Shown here: in pieces, positions 59,923 to 64,000 of the stretch | Position numbering within the stretch: position 1 is the first letter of the stretch | Layout: each line of letters begins with the position of its first letter | Notes under the pieces: generated by a model | Database searches by the model: none | What the model was told of the DNA's origin: nothing | Seen by the model: only the letters and a program-made list of their open reading frames with translations | Source: Protula sp. h YS-2021 | Taxonomy: Eukaryota; Annelida; Polychaeta; Sabellida; Serpulidae | Direction of reading: 5' to 3' | Assembly (NCBI GenBank): GCA_949752745.1 | Contig: OX457027.1 | Span: 86,373,094 to 86,437,093, forward strand | Length of the DNA stretch: 64,000 bases | Translations under genes and position numbers: made by a program

Positions 59923-60294
59923 TTATGCTCGGATGATGTTGAACAGCGGATGTTGTATAGCTTCTAGGAATCGTAAGACTGCGTGCCAGTTCTTTATATC
60001 AAAGAGGATCAAATCTGTATATGGAGTATCTGGCACAACTTCCTTATAATCCTCTGGATAATCCTGTAAAAGATTTCTACAGATTTCTACACGTATGTTA
60101 GAATCATATTTAGTCACAAACACTTCCACTTTATTTTCAAGTCTGCGCTTAAATCCATGTTCAAGCGGTATGTTTTGAAAGTCTTTCCACACTTCAGGCT
60201 TAAACCGATGATAACTTCTCCGAGAACCTAGTATCACTTCATTCCTCTCATTTACAGTAGGGTAAACACCATTGATCAGCATGAGCGCATTCAT
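59923..60294 (-). CDS. Small PC4-like-pattern Polinton protein 3
   Basis: 123 residues from ATG 60294, 12 bp after the PC4-like gene. It includes VILGSRRSYHRFKPEVWKDF, then GFKRRLENKVEVFVTKYD, then ILFDIKNWHAVLRFLEAI. It has two strand-helix units with Trp helices, the same general architecture as proteins 1 and 2. The frame is open. A nucleic-acid-binding role is inferred. Confidence 0.6.
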   Translation of the reverse strand: MNALMLINGVYPTVNERNEVILGSRRSYHRFKPEVWKDFQNIPLEHGFKRRLENKVEVFVTKYDSNIRVEICRNLLQDYPEDYKEVVPDTPYTDLILFDIKNWHAVLRFLEAIQHPLFNIIRA

Positions 60295-60306
60295 GATTTT
60301 ACCTTG

Positions 60307-60654
60307 TTATGCGCTGTCTTCTTGTCTGCGAAGCCTTTTATCCACTTCTTTCACCTGCTTCTTCAGCATTTTCCATTCAGGTATTGTCAGCAAGATACCC
60401 TTTTTCGTTGGACGGTTTTTTCCAGTCCCCTCATCTCTGAGGTATTTGCGAATGTTCACCACGCCTTCATTGCTTTGTTTCATAATCTTGATATACTTTC
60501 CATTTCCTAGAGAAAGCATTCCATCCCACCACTGTGGTGTTGGTGCCGTCTCCACTTTCAATTTCTTGATGGTATTGTCAGGATTTTTCACATTCATGTC
60601 TTTCACTGTATCAGCAAGAGTATCCATATCCGTTGCAGATCTTTTCCGATTCAT
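60307..60654 (-). CDS. PC4-like (p15) ssDNA-binding coactivator-type protein
   Basis: 115 residues. The N-terminal about 43 residues are charged and probably disordered, with basic clusters (NRKR, KKLK). Residues of about 44-108 match the PC4/Sub1 domain: LSLGNGKYIKIMKQ and VVNIRKYL strands, a basic loop (GTGKNRPTKKG), a GILLTIPEW strand ending in Trp, and the C-terminal dimer helix KMLKKQVKEVDKRLRR. PC4 proteins bind ssDNA and aid transcription and replication. Here it could serve element transcription or coat replication intermediates. A TATATAAG lies 55 bp upstream and overlaps the end of the polymerase gene. Confidence 0.75.
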   Translation of the reverse strand: MNRKRSATDMDTLADTVKDMNVKNPDNTIKKLKVETAPTPQWWDGMLSLGNGKYIKIMKQSNEGVVNIRKYLRDEGTGKNRPTKKGILLTIPEWKMLKKQVKEVDKRLRRQEDSA

Positions 60655-60708
60655 GTTGACGCTTCAGTGTTCACACCTCAACTAACTCTAAAGTTGAAGT
60701 GTCTCCCC

Positions 60709-60716
60709 CTTATATA
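60709..60716 (-). promoter_or_regulatory. TATA box (TATATAAG) of the PC4-like gene
   Basis: TATATAAG on the minus strand, followed by GGGGGAGAC and then the ATG 55 bp downstream. The polymerase stop codon (60710-60712) is inside this box, so the two genes are packed with no spacer. Confidence 0.65.
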
Positions 60717-63700
60717 CTGTAATGACCATGCGCCAAAGTGGAATAGCCATCACTCATCACATATCGCTTGTCATCAAAGGGGGAGAGAGCCACTTTCCTC
60801 AACTTCTCCGAGAAAATCTGGTGGTCATGACTTCGAATGATGTGCCCTGTTGTCATCGTTAGCGTTTGGTTGAACAAACTGTCTCTATACTACTGATGTT
60901 TCATACGTCTTTGACACGCGCGAGTGATGCCTTTAGCTGTACGTTTTTCTTTCCCACCATACATCATACTATACATTTTCGGTCGAAGTCCAACAAACTC
61001 TTCTATGGGAATGCCCGCCGTTTCATCTTTCATTTTCCAAGCACTTTCTTGTTCACGTTGGAATGTAGGAAATGATCTGGGGGATAGTCACTTGTATCAA
61101 ACAGGTTCGCATCTTCCTGCATATCCTTGTAGATATCATCCGTTTCTATGCCACAACATAGACTGTCGGTGTCGCTGAACAAGAGTTTAGCGTCGGGATA
61201 CTTGGTCATGATGTAGTTGTAATGAAAGTGGAACATGAGCACCTTGCTGAGGTCGAGAATGGTGAAACCAACTTGAATGGGTTTATCCAGATGCAGATCC
61301 ACTTTACGCACATGTACCGCAGTCAAATCTTCGTTGGAAATTCTAAATTTGTGAAATGAAGGTTTGGCCGGTTTCTTGAACCGCTTTTCCTGGTGAACGA
61401 GTTCCACATTCATGCGTTTTCTTACATTTTCCATGGTTTGCCAAACACAGAGTTGTTCATCAATTTGAAGAAGTCTTTCTCAAACGGGTTCTTGGCCAAC
61501 TTTCTCTTTTCCGTGTTTAAGGAGATGTATTTTGCCAACCATTTGCTCTGTGCAAACATGATGGCACGATGCACCTTAGTGACTTTCAATCCCAGTGAGA
61601 CATATTGCTGTAAATTTCTATAATGAAGTAAATATTTCTTCTTGTTGCACAAGTTGGGAATGAGTTTTTCACTAGGCTTGCCTTTCATGTTTAGATCTTT
61701 CCGCAGTTTCTGACTATGTTTTGACAATTCTCCTACTTTGACACATTTCCGTTCTGGAGCCACTGGATAGTGATTATGATGATCATGGATTGAATATGGG
61801 TATTCTAAATCCACTTCTAAAATGTATCCAATTTCATCATCTTCATCCACATCCATAAAGTCAATGGATTCTGGCTCGCTCACCCACATAAATCCACTTT
61901 GTGGTATGCTTTGCGACATGGCCCAGCCATACAAGATGTTTGCATCCAGGTACGTCAAGTAGTTGGTTGGTTTCAAGGGATCGTAATCTGCTAAGTAGGG
62001 GTTATTTGCTTTCGCCTACTTTTGTGTGATGACAGATATTCCTCCCCGTAGACCTTGTTCAACCATTTGGTACATATCAATGTCGTTGATAAATTCCAAT
62101 TTCACCTTTGTCACTTTTAACATGGCATCCCACGGCAGTCCTGGCGCTGTATAGTAGTGAACAGGATCCAATTCATACGTGTTGAAACATACGCGACGAA
62201 AGTTTTCAAACACGTCAGCCAGCAGCAACACATCTGATTTCAGGTACAAGTCATGGTATTCGCCAAATGTAGTATACTGGAATGTCTCCCACACCTTCTG
62301 CGCATGCGCATAATCCTCATCGCTAATGTCTTCTTCACTGAGCAGACTGTAAAACTTGTCCTTGGACGGCAGTTGTGTTTCAGCAAACTTGGATGGCTCA
62401 TCCACAGACGTAGGGGTACACTCCCTCTCTCAAAAGTAAATCTTGTTGGTCGCTATCGTGAATGTGTGAAGTCATGTTATAAAAGTTATCTTTCCCTTCT
62501 GCCGCCAGGTTGGATACCAACTTCTGTAGAGAAGTACTCATGAACTGATAACTAACCGTAAATTTCAGATTGCTCATGGTGAATGCAATATATTTCTCAA
62601 CGGTGTTGGGAATAACCGTAAGCGTTTCGTCTTTGAATTTGCCAATTTCCTCCATGATCAAATGACTGTCATAGCCTCGCGAATTGTGGAAAAAGACAGG
62701 AATGATAAAAGAATCTTTCACATCCTGATGATCTTTTCGAAATCGGAATTGCAAATTGCATTCACTATGTGCAGCTCCGCGGTATTTGCCGTTGATATGG
62801 TCATGATCTCTCACACGATCTGCTCCTAGAGGCTCATGACAAATGTAGCAATCGACAGCGTTCTTATAATGCTCTTCATCTTCACGAGTCATGACCATTT
62901 TCTTTTTCTGTTGTAAACCATGCACAATACGATCACGCTCATTCACCATATGGTCTAAAAAGACTTTCACGGCATTGTCTCCTCGATACACGACTGGTGC
63001 ACGTGTGTCATACTGACTCACAACCACATTAGCAAAACTATTTGGACGATGATGCTGATACTTGTCTCCTTCTTCATGCTTTTTCGTGAAACATTCAAAG
63101 TCTGCATAAATGACAAACGGCGCTCGCTGTTGTTTGGCTACATTCTTGAACTTGATGAAGGGTTCCTTGGGGAATGATAAACGTTGTGCTCCATGCTTGC
63201 CACACACTTCGCGATGCTTGTCTAAAAGATCTTGTGGTATAAACCCGTGAAGACAGATGAAACAATAAAATGCTGCATTCTTGCACTTTGATCGATAAGC
63301 CATAAGCCTTAATTCTTAATAAGGCAATAATGCCTTGTCTTGTCATTGGTAATCAAAAGTAAGTTGATTTCTCTCGCGCTGGTATTTCAACTCAGTTGTA
63401 TCGGAACAACTGCATCATGTTCATATCCAAACACGTTAATGGACACATCATTCTTCTTTTCAAACTTTGGAATGTCTGTAATCGGTGTGGGAAATGCCAT
63501 GCCTTCCACCTTCAATTCCTTCTCAAATGGTGTGTAATGATTCATACGATATGGGTGTTGATGACGATCTTGAGGAGGAAGATGAGCCAATACAGACCAT
63601 AAGAAGCACTTGTTGTCATCATTCTGAATGTTTAACACACCTAATGTATTCTTTACTTTCTTCGGTAGTGGGATAAAACTACTTGCTTCCAGAGGCGCTG

Positions 63701-64000
63701 ACGTAGCTCTATGTACTTCAATATACAGTATGTTATCCAACAACCAGCCAGAACCTTGTCGCTCATGTTCAACAAACCTGGTAAACAATTCTTTATAGGC
63801 TTCTGGTAAGTCCTGCTCAATATATGCTGGATTGTATGCTGTATATGTCGGACTGCTGATAAAGGCATTATCCACTTGTTCTACCATAACACCTTCAGCA
63901 TTCGCCGTCAGTTTCTTGAAGCGTGCATGTACGACAATGTACCATTTCATACCATGGTTTAACGTTTCTAGCAAATGTCTCTTAATCCGGTCCTCTTGTT
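60710..64000 (-). pseudogene. Protein-primed family B DNA polymerase, broken, 5' part beyond window
   Basis: Replicative polymerase of the Polinton. Recognised in order: N-terminal region (63387-64000, open to the edge); a zinc-finger-like C-x2-C-x12-H-x3-C (about 63,264-63,205); Exo I with D-x-E (YADFECF, about 63,100); an endonuclease VII-like Cys/His motif (CYICHEP...RDHDHINGKYRG, about 62,850-62,760); Exo II (HNSRGYDSH, about 62,680); Exo III (YLKSDVLLLADVFE, about 62,234); motif A (LDANILYG, about 61,946); motif B (KLMNNSVFGK, about 61,460); motif C (FSDTDS, about 61,173); and a C-terminal tail ending at TAA 60710-60712. Breaks: TGA 63384-63386, TAA 63309-63311, frameshift near 63,295, frameshift near 62,405, TAG 62016-62018, one-base deletions near 61,435 and 61,030, and TAG 60890-60892. 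Catalytic residues are all present but the gene cannot be read through. Confidence 0.93.

Larger units (their letters stand above)
49600..64000. mobile_element. Maverick/Polinton DNA transposon (virus-like), decayed; right end beyond window
   Basis: Large self-synthesising DNA transposon related to adintoviruses. It is recognised by the diagnostic set: retroviral-type integrase, family B protein-primed DNA polymerase, FtsK/HerA-type packaging ATPase, adenain-like protease, double-jelly-roll major capsid and penton-type minor capsid. The left boundary is approximate, between the poly-C at 49,578 and the first TATA box at 49,819. The polymerase reads off the right edge, so the terminal inverted repeats and target duplication cannot be compared. 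Several genes carry stops or frameshifts while integrase, major capsid and protease stay open. The element lies head to head with p38, about 2.9 kb from its start codon. Confidence 0.95.

Overview
This is nuclear DNA of an animal, most likely a marine invertebrate and plausibly a mollusc. The evidence is an intron-rich p38 MAP kinase gene with GT-AG splice sites, dense small non-autonomous transposons, LINE relics, long tandem arrays inside introns, and a Maverick/Polinton element. The mollusc call is an inference from repeat style, not from a diagnostic sequence.

Layout. Positions 1-17,600 hold no gene I can support. They contain degenerate tandem repeats of about 158, 150, 51 and 143 bp, a LINE 3' fragment inserted cleanly into the 143-bp array, a tRNA-like SINE relic and several terminal-inverted-repeat (TIR) elements. 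Positions 17,669-46,733 (minus strand) hold a p38 MAPK gene. Ten coding exons join in phase for 342 codons and contain the Gly-rich loop, catalytic Lys, HRD, DFG and TGY activation motif; only the last short exon is missing. Its introns hold a 2.5-kb hAT-like element with an 8-bp target duplication and a LINE nested inside it, a 40-bp array with a CACGTG in each unit, a homogeneous 180-bp satellite, a cluster of seven TGACGTCA palindromes, a 169-bp array and several small TIR elements. Positions 46,734-49,580 are the p38 upstream region. It carries a segment of about 230-260 bp present twice and a 179-bp duplication containing RFX-type X-box palindromes.

Positions of about 49,600 to 64,000 are most of a Polinton, whose right end is outside the window. 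Rightward genes are two tandem Cys-rich paralogues, small unknown genes, a broken NADAR-domain gene, a broken Cys-rich gene, a retroviral-type integrase with a chromodomain, a packaging ATPase, three small structural or accessory genes, a penton-type minor capsid protein, a small basic protein, the double-jelly-roll major capsid protein and an adenain-like protease. Leftward genes are the protein-primed family B DNA polymerase (broken), then a PC4-like ssDNA-binding protein and three small genes that look related to it. Integrase, major capsid and protease are open. The polymerase, ATPase, minor capsid, the 57-kb basic gene and NADAR carry stops or frameshifts, so this copy is decayed and could move only with help in trans.

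The most unusual points are: a candidate family of up to six PC4-like genes in one Polinton; a NADAR (ADP-ribose chemistry) relic; ATGA stop-start overlaps at four of the late-gene junctions in a eukaryotic element; near-identical C-terminal halves in two otherwise diverged Cys-rich paralogues; and several unrelated tandem arrays ending in a similar GGAC-rich, hairpin, A-rich cassette.
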